From: Papaver somniferum
Taxonomy: Eukaryota > Streptophyta > Magnoliopsida > Ranunculales > Papaveraceae
Direction: 5' to 3'
DNA: 64,000 nucleotides
NCBI RefSeq assembly: GCF_003573695.1
Contig: NW_020621936.1
Span: 7,502,001 to 7,566,000 of the forward strand
Part shown: positions 20,861 through 32,767 of the stretch, in pieces
Position numbering within the stretch: the stretch's first letter is position 1
Layout: each line of letters opens with the position of its first letter
Notes under the pieces: generated by a model
Told to the model about the DNA's origin: nothing
Database searches by the model: none
What the model saw: the letters and a program-made list of their open reading frames with translations, nothing else
Made by a program: the position numbers and the translations under genes

Positions 20861-23700
20861 TGAAAAGACGAGGGTACCCAAATATACCTCAATCTAAAAC
20901 TTTTCCATCTATAAGACCTTTCTCCGAAAGTGATTGTCTATGGACTGAGTCGAGACAATACAACGAATCGGTTCACACTTCGTGTGATCGTCTATAGATA
21001 CAAGATCGAGACAATACGACAACAAGATAACTTGCGTGATTGACTAAGGATACAAGATCGAGACAATACAACAACGAAGTATGATTACTTGATAATAGGT
21101 TCAGACTTAACCAAACATTATAGGATTGCTATCAAGTAATTAGGAATTAACGTTTATGTATTTTACTTATAATTATAATAAATCAATTATAATTGCGGAA
21201 ATAGAAAAGTAAAAGACACGCAAGATTTTGTTAACGAAGAAACCGCAAATACAGAAAAACCCGGGACCTTGTCCAGAATTGAATACTCTAAGAATTAAGC
21301 CGCTATACAAAATCTAAACCAACTTCGTATAGTTGAGACCAAGAAACTAAACCTATAGTTCACCTAGTTCCCTCAGTATCCCTGCGCCTCCAACTTGCAA
21401 TAAGTCATGTACTTAGAACAATTCCTTTGGTTCGTATTCCAAACAATAAAGGAACAACAAATCTGTTCGGTAACAACTCTTTTCAAACAACGTCATATGA
21501 GTTTGACAAAAGGATCTTCCGTTTAACCAATAAATTCCTTTGTCGGGATCTAGATCAATCTATTCAACAACTACCAAAGTAATTATTTAGACTATGCAAT
21601 CAATACTATGAATCACAAAGAAATGTATTGATGCCGATCTACGCAACTAATCAATCCAATCTATCAAAAGATAAACTGATTATAGTTGGATCCCCAGCCT
21701 ATCAAGTTTTGTGCACACCAAAGATTATGAACTCAAATAAGAAATCTTCTTTGTCTTCAAATCTTCTTAGATCTTCAATAACCACCTGCACACAAACAAC
21801 TTGAATCTCTTGTAATCAATCACACACAAAATGGAATCTGTTAACGACGGTTTATCACAAGACATCTTTAGATATAAAAACAGTCTAAAGATCCCCGGCG
21901 ATACTTCGATCTATTTTGAGTGAATCCTATATCAGAAGAGAAGATTCTCAAGCATAAACATACTAGGTGCAATCAAAGTTCAACAACCATTAGTCAATCA
22001 AATCAATCGAAAACTAACAATAAACTGTAATTATATAGTTTCCCACCAACGGTACTCGTAGAGCTTCTCAATCCCAAAGAAGTCTTTAAAACGAGCGGTC
22101 GTAAGAGATTTCGCCTGATTAGGGTACTTTCCTCTCCGAATAAATGGCTCCACCAGTAACAACACAACTAGGTAGTTTTGTTGGCTCTGAGGATTAGTTT
22201 GTTCGAAATTTAAACTTTAATATTTATAGACCAAGGAAGTTTGGACACCAAGGAATTTCCAAAACCAAATATTCTCAAAGATATGCAATAAAGCAAAAAT
22301 CGGTTTTCATAATTCCTGGAAATGCTCTGTCCAGATATTGACCGAAATCTCAGTAGAAAATCTCCAATTAGTAAATGCATAATACCAATTTTTATTTTCT
22401 AAAGATATGCATTTAATTGCTGGAAATTAAAAGCATATAAAATTAAAAACCTTAATTAAAAGATTCTCAATTTATTTCGATTCGGTATTCTCCTTTAGTT
22501 ATTCAGGAATATCTTTGAACAATAATAGATAAGAATTACTGCACATGTTCAAAGTATGTCGACATCTTTACTTTGTAAATCCTTTTTCATATTTACAATC
22601 TTGGAACCGATTTGACACACTTCCAAACGAGTTTAGAATTGGTTCATCTGATTTCCAAGAACTATGTGATTGATCAAAAACATTCAATCACTATTCATGG
22701 GTTTAACGATTCTACCAAACACAAAGTTCGGTTCTACCTCCAAGTGGATACTAGGATCGGTTACACTAGTTTTCATAAAATGGATAACTAAGTACCAGGA
22801 TCGGTTACCACTATCTTATGGTATTACTTGTGATCGGTTGCACAAGTTATAGGATCGGTTACACCAATTACTAAAACTTGTTAACCTACTACAAGGATCG
22901 ATTACACATCTTGTGATTAGTCCCACCAAGTACTAGGATCGGTTACCCAATGATTAGGAATGGTCACACTAATTACAAATATCGATCACACCATCTCAGG
23001 TGATTACTTAAGATTGGTTTCACTAATAAAAGTCATACCGATACATAAGTCAGGCATTGTGAATAGTTTTACCAAGATACATAAACAAGTTATGATCGGT
23101 TATACTAAACACACATATTGGTAATCCAAAGATTCGCAATGAATAACAATACCAATAAGCCTAGCGATTTCCCTTTCGATTCACAAAACAAGTTTATGAA
23201 TTGTACTTCCTTTAAACGAATGTAAAACATTGTTTCCTAGGACGAAATCTTCACCCATACCCATACATAATCAAAATAACATTCATACGATTATGTCGAT
23301 GTCTTATATACGAAGTTCAAAAGATAGGCGTTATACTTCGTATTGTAATTCCTTAACACTACGTCTAACTAGAGTATAATCATTCACAGCTTCGCAGTTA
23401 TGTTTTCAATATAGCACGACTTGAAAGATACGTTAGGAATGAAATAGTTCAAGTCAAAATATTACTAACCTCAAGAGGAAGGATGATATCGTCGATGCAG
23501 CTCTTTACTTATTCGCATTCTTCAAGTCTTCGCGTAATACTTGTAAGTCTCACATCCTAATAACTTTCTAGCTAACCTATACGAAGTTGACTCTAGTAAA
23601 TAATCAAGCGACTCTTTAAATGAGTTTTGGTTCACTAAAATATGACAACCAAACTTGACATACCAACGCTTGGTGGGTTCAACCGAGCAATGCTCTAACA
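20861..23700 (-). mobile_element. E2 3' LTR (2840 bp), family R
   Basis: Sense start TGTTAGAGCATTGCTCGGTT at 23700, sense end CGTCTTTTCA at 20861. Collinear with 27500-30327 and 6450-9283. A TATAAATATT box lies on the minus strand at about 22221-22230. Confidence 0.92.
22745..22940 (-). repeat. GGATCGGTTACAC motif array in E2 3' LTR
   Basis: Copies of (A)GGATCGGTTAC(A/C)C and variants (GTGATCGGTTGCAC, AGGATCGATTACAC) at about 22752, 22797, 22832, 22853, 22901 and 22935. Same position in the LTR as the arrays at 8270-8545 and 29380-29575, but the 3' half of the motif differs from the 8270-8545 copy (TACAC against CCCC). Confidence 0.65.
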
Positions 23701-23713
23701 ATCTCCCCCTTTG
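23701..23713 (-). promoter_or_regulatory. E2 polypurine tract
   Basis: Minus strand CAAAGGGGGAGAT directly upstream of the 3' LTR start. Secondary G-tracts occur further upstream in sense (near 24063-24080, 23963-23975 and 24993). Confidence 0.85.
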
Positions 23714-25487
23714 TCAATTTTAGTGACAAAACTCTTACATCATATGGATAAACAAATCACAAGAATTCATTATACATACGCTTGATTCCAAGTTTCAACA
23801 ACACAATAACCTGCATATATTCAATCCATAAATGCCGTTGTTGACATTATAATAACAAAGCTAATACTCCTTCTAAAGGTGAGATAGGTAGATTTTCAAT
23901 CAACACATCTTTGTTATTTCCTCTTGTAGTCTATATAACTACAAATCATCATATGATATGTTTCTCCCCCTTAGTCAATGCTTTACTCTTTCGTTAGATA
24001 TAACGCTTTAGCACTATTGTCCTTTCCTTAGTGAATCACTTCACTTGTTTACTCCATATATTTCTCCCCCTTTTTGTCACAAAATGACAAAGGTACGAGC
24101 AAATAAAGGACAAACCAAAAGGATCTTACAAATATAAAAGACTTGCATAACCTATAAGAGTTAAGCACGAAGGTTTCATATACCATTTTAGATAACCAAT
24201 ATCAAAACCGAAACTACAAAGTAATTTTATTTTGATATGTTATCAAGGAAACAATTGCCCGAAGAAATTTTCCCTAATAGTTTAGCAAATTAAAAATTAA
24301 CTAAGCACTTTAGTTCTTTTGATAAACCGATTGTACAAATACAATCGCTTGTTTGATAAGACCCAAATAAAGATCAGAATTAACTGTATTTTTCTCACCA
24401 GGTTCTAATTATTTGAACAATAACTTAGACCTTTCACTTTAAACAAGACAAGTACTAGGTTAGTTAATTGGTATTTCTTGTTAAGGCATTCAGTTAGACT
24501 TGAATAACCGAATCCTCCACTTTGATAAGTCTAACTAAGATTAGAATTAACTTATTTTCTCTTATTCGGAATCGAGTTGGACTAAACAAATGATCCCGAA
24601 TTTTTTTGTTAAGCCGTAAACAATTCATACAAACCAAATAAATCAACTTGCATAATTATTTATCTTAACCGGAAGAAATTTAAACAAACATAGACATTAA
24701 AGCACCGCAATTGCACCGAAATTTCGTTAAGCCTAAACAATTGATACCAAACAATAAAGCAAGATAACAATAGTTTTTCTCAACAGGAAACAATTGAATC
24801 ACACACACATCCATACACAGATAATGGAATAAACATCAATTGTACCGAAATTTTGTTAAGAAAAAGAAAAATATATGTAATAAAATCAGGCTTTTCTTAA
24901 ACAGGAAAACGATTAACTAACAAATTCGTCACTTCAAGTTCCGCATCCTCGTCTCCCCAGAAAGATATATTATTAAGGCAAGTTCACATACAACTCTCCC
25001 CCGCTGTGTTGTCATCCTCTCGCAAGACAAAAGAACAACAACAAAAAGATAACCTTTACCAGAGAAAGGTTGAAATTCGGTTTTAACTCATGCGATGCAA
25101 AAGTTAAAAACCCGAAACACACATGCTTTTATGCTAAACCAAAATTGATTCAACATATTGTGACTTTTTCACACGTGAGTTTCAATCGGAACCCCTTATG
25201 ATCCTTTGATAAAGCCTACGAACATGGCTAAATCAAAAAGTCACCCAAACCATAAGGGTTCACATAATATGAGATCGAATATTAAGGTTATGAAAACCGA
25301 AATAAAACATCCCATAAACACATAGCAATAATATAAAGCATTCAAGCACAAGCTATGTAAACGAAAAACTATCATAAGAAAAATTATAAAATTATATTTT
25401 TATTCATAAATAATAGATAGTTTTATTCAAAATAGACCTTATACAATTATTGGAAGAAATCAAAATCTGATGTCTATTTTCCTGGAT
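23714..25487 (-). mobile_element. E2 3' untranslated region with ~120-bp degenerate repeats
   Basis: AT-rich and non-coding. Between about 24595 and 24900 three degenerate units start with GAAATTTYGTTAAG (about 24598, 24716 and 24845) and share AACAATT and CAGGAAA blocks, a period of roughly 118-128 bp. No other structure was recognised. Confidence 0.5.
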
Positions 25488-25813
25488 TTAATCGCGAGTC
25501 TTGTGAAGCTCGCTTTCGAATACTGGATTCAAATTCTTCTGAGCATTTTCTTTTCGGGTAGAGCTTTTGATCATCTCAAGTAGTTGAGAATGAATATCAG
25601 CTAGTACTTCTTTTGAATCCTTTATCATTAGCTCATGATGTCTAATATAACTTCTACCGTAAGAATCTGCCTTCTCAGAAAATCTTGAAGATTATCAGAT
25701 TGTGAGACATCTTGAGTTTCGGTTATAACTGATGCACGGAGTGCTAAATCATCAAGAGATGATCCTTCTTTTACTGATTTCTCCATTGATGCAAGATGTC
25801 TTCTTCCAGACAA
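25488..25813 (-). pseudogene. E2 small 3' ORF, frameshifted
   Basis: Starts at Met 25811-25813 (MSGRRHLASMEKSVKEG) and is open for 61 codons. A one-base shift near 25650 continues the frame through a charged helix-like tail (KDSKEVLADIHSQLLEMIKS) to TAA at 25488-25490, about 108 codons in all. It matches in position and style, not obviously in sequence, the E1 ORF at 18942-19315. Unknown function. Confidence 0.4.
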
Positions 25814-26013
25814 GAAAAATATATATAAATATATAATAGGAGAAAATCAAAGGGTAATATAGTTTGATTTATGGAAACCAAATATATAAAAACCCAAATG
25901 AAAAATATACCGATTATTGTTACCTGGTGTACAGTTTTGTATATTCTGCCCAGTTTTATGCCTCCTCACAAACAGGATTTTGGGTACAAGTGAGAATGCA
26001 TATTTCAACACAA
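25814..26013 (-). mobile_element. E2 junction where pol is missing
   Basis: About 200 bp join the gag stop to the small 3' ORF. Protease, integrase, RT and RNase H are wholly absent. Confidence 0.55.
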
Positions 26014-27429
26014 TCATCGTGTGTTGTGGTGAGGATTAATCTCACCAGAGTCAACAAAGACATCCTTAGGATAATTTATAAACACAATAAATTGTGTTTC
26101 CTTGTGTTCTTTCTTTCTCTTGTTATTGCAAGAGTCTACCACTCCTTTTTGAGTTCTAATAAACTCTTTACCCTTCAACATCTTTCTGCTCTTTCGAAGA
26201 GCTTTGATGAATTTGTTTTGTTGGGAATTCTCATGGAGCATTGCAGTATGACTACATAAAGAACTTGTCATATTATCAGAATTATCTTCTGAAATCTTTG
26301 GTTTGTTGACCAACTTCTTTTGCTCAGATTTCACATCTTGAGTTTTATCTGACAGGGGTTTCATAAGAATTTGAAGTTCTAGACTTAATCTTTTGTTTTC
26401 CTTAATCCCCCACTCAAGTTTTTCTAAACAGTTTGTCAAGATTTGATTAGAATCATAAGATTTATTACTGTTAGAATTAGCAAAAAGTGCACTACACTCA
26501 AATATTCCTTCATAGGGTTTATCCTCAGGGATATCATCTAGATTAGAGATGTAAGCCCTATTGCATTTCTGAGCATTTTTGCCAGAACACTGTTTTTCCA
26601 TATGTCCGAAATTACGACACTTGAAGCATTGGATTTCTTCACTATCTTTTTTATGACAAAAAGATAATGTATCAGGATCATTTTTATCATTAGATAATAT
26701 GTCCTTAATTAGTTGCGCTAGAAGCACAATTGTTGAGTCAATCTCATTTTCAACAAGTACCTTGTCCTCTTGACAACGTTTCTCAGTTTGATTCTTCAGC
26801 AAAATTTCTCTATGAAAGATCTTTAACATTCCTACAAGAGAGCTTCGGGAAAGTATAGAAAGATCATTTGCTTCTGTTATGGCATGTTTCTTAGACTCAT
26901 ATCTGGATGGTAACGATATGAGTATTTTGCATACTATTTCCTTTTCAGGTATAGCCTTTCCAAGTAAGAAAGAAACATTGACAATCTCAGAAAGTTTAGT
27001 GTTAAACTCCTCAAAGGTATCATTATCATCCATTTTAAGATATTTTCATTCAGAAGAAAGGGACAGAAGCCGCGCTTCTTTTTCAGAATCATTTCCTTCG
27101 AATACAGTCTCAAGAGTATCTCATGCCTCCTTAGAAGTTTCACAACACAGAACATGATGAAGAAGATCATCACTAACTGCGTGTATGATGGCATTTAGAC
27201 CATCAGAGTTCTGCTTTGGAAGATCTCTTTCTTCATAACTGTAGAATGTTAAGCGTTTAAACTCTGCTTCTGGATATTCTACTCTTGGTCTTTCATATCC
27301 ATCTTCGATTAATAGCCAAGTATTAAAATCTCGGGATCGAAGAAAAGTTCTCATAGCAGATTTCCAAAATGGGTAATTCATCCCATTAAATCTTGGTGGT
27401 ATGTTAACTGAATCATACACAAGATTCAT
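26014..27429 (-). pseudogene. E2 gag with two in-frame TGA codons
   Basis: Single minus-strand frame of 472 codons including two stops. The N-terminus (PPRFNGMNYPFWKSAMRTFL) and FNTWLLIEDGYERP are typical of copia Gag (UBN2/DUF4219-type). Stops at 27121-27123 and 27046-27048 both read TGA; the first lies at EA*DTLET, where a Trp codon is usual, so TGG to TGA is likely. Downstream are SLPSRYESKKHAI and the zinc knuckle CFKCRNFGHMEKQC (CX2CX4HX4C, 26587-26628). The tail ends near DVFVDSGEINPHHNTR, where a protease would be expected to begin. Gag should package element RNA, but this copy can no longer make it in one piece. Confidence 0.82.
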
Positions 27430-27480
27430 TTCTTATAGGTTGGATCGCACCAAACACAGATTGTTAGATATTTTCGTGTT

Positions 27481-27498
27481 TGCCTGCTCTGATACCAA
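27481..27498 (-). promoter_or_regulatory. E2 primer-binding site (initiator-Met tRNA)
   Basis: Minus strand TTGGTATCAGAGCAGGCA, two bases from the LTR end. The core TGGTATCAGAGC is complementary to the 3' end of plant initiator-Met tRNA. It confirms that 27500-30327 is the 5' LTR. Confidence 0.9.
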
Positions 27499-27499
27499 T

Positions 27500-30327
27500 T
27501 GAAAAGATGAGGGTACCCAAATATACCTCAATCTAAAACTTTTCCACCTATAAGTCCTTTCTGTGAAAGTGATTGTCTATTGAATGAGTCGAGAAAATAC
27601 AACGAATCGGTTCACACTTCGTGTGAACGTCTATGGATACAAGATCGAGACAATACGACAACAAGATAACTTGCGTGATTGACTATGAATACAAGATCGA
27701 GACAATAAAACAACGAAGTATGATTACTTGATAATGGGTTCGGACTTAACCTAACACTACAGGATTGCTATCAAATAATTAGGAATTAACGTTTGTGTAT
27801 TTTACTTCTAATTATAACAAATCAATTATAATTGGGGAAATAGAAAAGTAAAAGACACAACAAGATTTTGTTAATGAGGAAACCGCAAATGCAGAAAAAC
27901 TCCGAGACCTTGTCTAGAATTGAATACTCTCATAATTAAGCCGCTATACAAAATATTAACCAACTTCGTGTAGTTGAGACCAAGCAACTAAATCAATAGT
28001 TCACCTAGTTCCCTCAGTATTCCTTCGCCTCAAACTCGCAATAAGTTCACGTACTTGGAACAATTTTTTTGGTTCGTATTCCAAACAGTAAAGGAACAAC
28101 AAATCTGTCTTTTCAAACAACGGGATATGAGTTTGACAAAAGGCTCTTTCGTTTAACCAATAAACTCCTTTGTAGGGTTCTAGATCAGTCTATTCAACAA
28201 CTACCAAAGTAATTATTGAGACTATGCAATCAATACCATGAATCACAAAGAAATGTATTGATGATGATATATGCAACTAATCAATCCAATCCATCAAAAG
28301 ATAAACCAATTATAGTTGGATCCCCAGTCGATCAATTTTGTGCACAACAAAGATTATGAACTCAATAAGAAATCTTCTTTGTCTTCAAATCTTCTTAGAT
28401 ATTCAATAAACACCTGCACACAAACAACTTGAATCTCTTGTAATCAATCACACACATAATGGAGTCTGTTAACGATGGATTATCACAAGACGTCTTAAGA
28501 TCTGCAAACAGTCTAAAGATCCCAGTGGATACTTCGATCTAGTTTGATGAATCTTATATCAGAAGAGAAGATTCTCAAGCATAAACAAACTAGGTGCAAT
28601 CAAAGTTCAACAACCGTTAGTCAACCAAATCAATCGAAAACTAACAATAAACTGCAATTATCTACTTTTCCACCAACGGTACTCGTAGAGCTTCTCAATC
28701 CCAAAGAACTCTTTAAAACGAGCGTTCGTAAGAGATTTCGCCTAATTAGGGTACTTTCCTCTCCGAATAGACGACTCCACCATTAACAACACAACTAGGT
28801 AGTTTTGCTGGCTCTGAGGATTAGTTTGCTCGAAATTTAAACTTTAATTTTTATAGACCAAGGAAGTTTGGACACCAAGGAATTTCCAAAATCGAATATT
28901 CTCAAAGATATGCATTAAAGCCAAAATCGGTTTTCATAATTCCTGGAAATGTTCTGTCCAAATATTGACCGAAATCTCTGTAGAAAATCTCCAATTAGTA
29001 AAAGCACAATACCAATTTTTATTTTTTAAAGATATGCATTTAATTGCTGGAAACTAAAAGCATATAAAATTAAAAACCTTAAGTAAAAGATTCTCAATTT
29101 ATTTCTATCCGGGATTCTCCTTTAGTTATTAAGGAATATCTTTAAACAATAATAGATAAGAATTACTGCACACGTTCAAAGTATGTCGACATCTTTACTT
29201 TATAAATCCTTTTTCATATTTACAATCTTGGAACCGATTTTCCACACTTCCAAACGAGTTTATAATTGGTTCATCTGATTTCCAAGAACTATGTGATTGA
29301 TCCAAAACATTCAATCACCATTCATGGGTTTAACGGTTCTACCAAATACAAAGTTCGGTTCTACCTCCAAGTGGATACTAGGATCGGTTACATTAGTTTC
29401 CATAAAATGGATAATTAAGTACCAGGATCGGTTACCACTATTTTATGGTATTACTTGTGATCGGTTTCACAAGTTATAGGATCGGTTACACCAATTACTA
29501 AAACTTGTTAACCTACTACAAGGATCGATTACACATCTTGTGATTAGTCCCACCAAGTACTAGGATTGGTTACCCAACGATTAGGAATGGTCACACCAAT
29601 TACAAATATCGAGCTTACCATCTCGGGTGATTACTTAAGATTGGTTTCACTAATAAAAGTCATACCGATACATAAGTCAGGCATTGTGAATAGTTTTACC
29701 AAGATACATAAACAAGTTATGAGTGGTTATGCTAAACACACATATTGGTAATCCAAAGATTTGCAATGAATAACAATACCGATAAGCCTAGCGATTTCCG
29801 TTTCGATTCACAAAACAAGTTTATGAATTGTACTCCCTTTAAATGAATGTAAAACATTGTTTCCTAGGACAAAATCTTCACTCATACCCATACATAATCA
29901 AAATAGCATTCATACGATTATGTCGATGTCTTATATTCGAAGTTCAAAAGATAGACGTTATACTTCGTATTATTATTCCTTAATACTACGTCTAACTAGA
30001 GTATAATCATTCACAGCTTCGTAGTTATGTTTTCAATATAGCACGACTTGAAAGATACATTAGGAATGAAACAGTTCAATTCAAAATATTACTAACCTCA
30101 ATAGGAAGGACGACGTCGTCGATGTTGCTCTTTACTTCTTCGCATACTTCAAGTCTTCGAGTAATACTTGTAAGTCTCATATCCTAATAAATTTATAGCT
30201 AACCTATACGAAGTTGACTCTAGTAAATAATCAAGCGACTCTTTAAATGAGTTTTGGCTCACTAAAATATGACAACCAAACTTGACATACTAACGCTTGG
30301 TGGGTTCAACCAAGCAATGCTCTAACA
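27500..30327 (-). mobile_element. E2 5' LTR (2828 bp), family R
   Basis: Sense start TGTTAGAGCATTGCTTGGTT at 30327, sense end ATCTTTTCA at 27500. Very close to the 3' LTR over its whole length, with scattered substitutions and small indels, so the insertion is fairly recent. TATAAAAATT lies on the minus strand near 28845-28855. Confidence 0.92.
29380..29575 (-). repeat. GGATCGGTTAC motif array in E2 5' LTR
   Basis: Five or six copies of AGGATCGGTTAC and variants, collinear with 22745-22940. Confidence 0.65.
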
Positions 30328-30332
30328 GATAA

Positions 30333-30418
30333 CACTTATCAATATTTGCCTGTTTCATGGAAACAAAATTTTCATCTATATTTGAGCCAGACAAGTCTTT
30401 CTCTTTAATAGATTCCAT
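30333..30418 (-). pseudogene. E1 gag, N-terminal fragment
   Basis: Starts at Met 30416-30418 (MESIKEKDLSGSNIDENF), about 100 bp downstream of the primer site in sense, and is cut by the E2 target site after ~29 codons. The frame resumes at 20855 on the other side of E2. Confidence 0.65.
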
Positions 30419-30520
30419 AGAAAAAAAAATTTATTTCTGGGGATGTGTTTGTCAGAGATAGTACTTCTGTCCATAGAGTCCGATTGCTACAAACACAGAC
30501 TTATGAGGTCTTAGCGTGTT

Positions 30521-30538
30521 TGCCTGCTCTGATACCAA
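30521..30538 (-). promoter_or_regulatory. E1 primer-binding site (initiator-Met tRNA)
   Basis: Minus strand TTGGTATCAGAGCAGGCA, identical to the E2 site, one base from the LTR end at 30540. Confidence 0.9.
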
Positions 30539-30539
30539 T

Positions 30540-32767
30540 TGAAAAAGAGGGGGTATAACAACCACATCCAATAATTCCTTCGGAAATCTGTATGGACTAA
30601 ACTCCAATATAATTCTCAGAGCACCAACTTAAACGTGGGACTCAATCAAGAAATATATCAAGGAGCTTTATCTCTCTTTCTCAATACAATCATCAAATCG
30701 AACAGATAGAAATCTGTGAGCCTGATTGATATGAGAAATAACTTGGAACGGTGCCAAAGACCAATGCCCAAGTGTCAATCAAGTTCTATCCAACAATCAA
30801 GGTCGGATTTTATCAAATGATTGAACTACGCACAACCTGTGATATTTCAATTATATAAACAAATATAATGCGGAAAAGAAATAACAAAAACACAAGAAAT
30901 TTTGTTAACGAGGAAACCACAGATGCAAAAAAACCTCGGGACCTAGTCTAGATTTGAACACCACACTGTATTAAGCCGCTACAGACACTAGCCTACTACA
31001 AGTAAATTTTAGACTGGAATGTAGTTGATCCCTAACCAAGTCTCACACAGATTAAGGTATAGTCGCATTCCTTACGCCTCTAGAACCACACCGGATTTTG
31101 CGCACTTGATTCCCTTAGCTGATCTCACCCACAACTAAGAGTTGCTATGACCCAAAGTCGAAGACTTATAAAAAAATCTGTCTCCCACATATACGTCTAT
31201 TCTTTATTCTGTTTTTGTTCCGTCTTTTGATACAAAGATCAAGGTGAACATGATCCAACTAATAATCCGGTCTTATACTCATGAAGAACAGCCTAGAAAT
31301 ATCAGTCACCTCCCAATAACCTAATTGATTAACATAAGAATTTATTGCGGAATCACAAGAGTCTGAGATGAAGACCTGTTGTGATTACTTTTTATATCTT
31401 ACCCATCAGAGAAAAATCTGGAGTAAATCTTAGAGAAGATAAAACTCAATACGATAGAACAATTAAGATCAGAATACACAACTACAAAGAAAATAGTTGG
31501 ACCTGGCTTCACGAATCCCAAATGAATTCTTCAAGTCGTTAACCTAATGGTTTTGGAAAAACCTAGGTTAAAGGAGAATCTACTCTAGTTTTCAACTAGG
31601 ACACAAGAAAGTGTCGGGATTAGGTTTTCCAGTTTCTAGAGTTCTCCCTTATATAGCCTTTCAAATCAAGGTTGCTTTCAATCAAAGCTAAGATAGCTTA
31701 GTAACAAAGCATTCAATATTCACCGTTAGATGAAATCCTGATTTAAGATTCAAGCTAAGTCTGCTTAGAAATTACGCAATCAATATCCACCGTTAGTTGG
31801 TCTTAGCTTGTTAAACACCAATGAAATATACTTATATTTATATATGGGTAACGTACCTAAACATGTATATTGGGTTGGCTCAATAATAATTAAACGAAGT
31901 TAGCCATATGAATACTTTTAACTTAACAATCTAACACTTCTAGATCAAATATGATGATCAATCAATCATGAAAGATAATAAAATGAATCTAATTGTGTTT
32001 CAAGTTGTTCAATTGTTCGCTATCTCATAGAAATATATATGAACAAGCTGAACAAAAATCAGATTGATTTGTAATCGTCCAAAATACTTATACAAGAATC
32101 AATTCTTGAACATTAAGCCACGGTTTGCAAGGTTAATTTGGATTCCTTAAATCATAAATTTTTTAGTTCATGAGTATGAAAATCATACATGGCCGATTTT
32201 AGAACTTAACCAATGTTTCGCAAATTGGGTACGCGAACAGCAGCTCCAGACCTTGGCCTAGTCAGGCCGTTCGCAAAACCGGTTCGCGAAAAACCGTTCC
32301 GGACCCAACTCAGGTAAACCTGTTTACTAGGTACGCAAATAAGAGTTCCGGACCTTCTCAGGTAAATTCGTTCGCATACTAGGTATGCAAACAAGAGTTC
32401 CGGACCTGAATCATCACAATACAGTTCACATACTAGGTGTGCATACCGTGTTTTATTCAGACATGGGTAATCGTTCTAAACTCTCATTTCAATAAGTAAA
32501 ACATCCTTAGAAGACGACAATGGTAATCTCACTCATGCCATTAGTTTCAATTAAATTTCAAGTGATCGAATGATCAATACAAAACCTCCCAAGCTAACAT
32601 CAAATGACTGTCTCATACAAATCATGTAAGATGTTCAAGGTAATTTTCACATGATCATCTTTTGACTTAACATTAGTTTCCAACAAATAAATTGTTTCCC
32701 ACTAAACTCGTCAAGAATATGATGAACATGGCTAAAGCAAAAAGCTTCCAACGCATATTTCGAGAAA
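30540..32767 (-). mobile_element. E1 5' LTR, truncated in U3
   Basis: Sense end CCCCTCTTTTTCA at 30540, collinear with the 3' LTR up to CATATTTCGAGAAA (32767). The first ~340 bp of the LTR (sense) are missing and replaced abruptly by LINE sequence. TATATAAGG lies on the minus strand near 31648-31656. GTTCCGGACC and GGTTCGCGAA motifs cluster at 32215-32450. Confidence 0.85.

Larger units (their letters stand above)
20861..30327 (-). mobile_element. E2: copia element of family R, gag only, inserted in E1
   Basis: Complete insertion with 5' LTR 27500-30327, primer site 27481-27498, gag 26014-27429, small 3' ORF 25488-25813, polypurine tract 23701-23713 and 3' LTR 20861-23700. Flanked by a perfect 5-bp target duplication GATAA (20856-20860 and 30328-30332). 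It interrupts E1 gag. The internal region is only 3799 bp and has no pol, so the element is non-autonomous. The intact duplication makes it the younger of the two. Confidence 0.93.
15078..32767 (-). mobile_element. E1: SIRE-like copia element without pol, split by E2
   Basis: Minus-strand element: truncated 5' LTR 30540-32767, primer site 30521-30538, gag start 30333-30418, then element E2 inserted, gag continuing 20855-19857, small 3' ORF 19315-18942, untranslated region, polypurine tract 17616-17630, 3' LTR 15078-17615. No integrase, RT or RNase H is present, so it depended on another copy for movement. E2 entered inside the gag reading frame. With one GATAA copy removed, the gag frame reads straight across the empty site. 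Confidence 0.85.

Noticed and set aside
25864..26259. 131-codon plus-strand ORF
   Set aside because: Antisense to the end of E2 gag; no coding features of its own.
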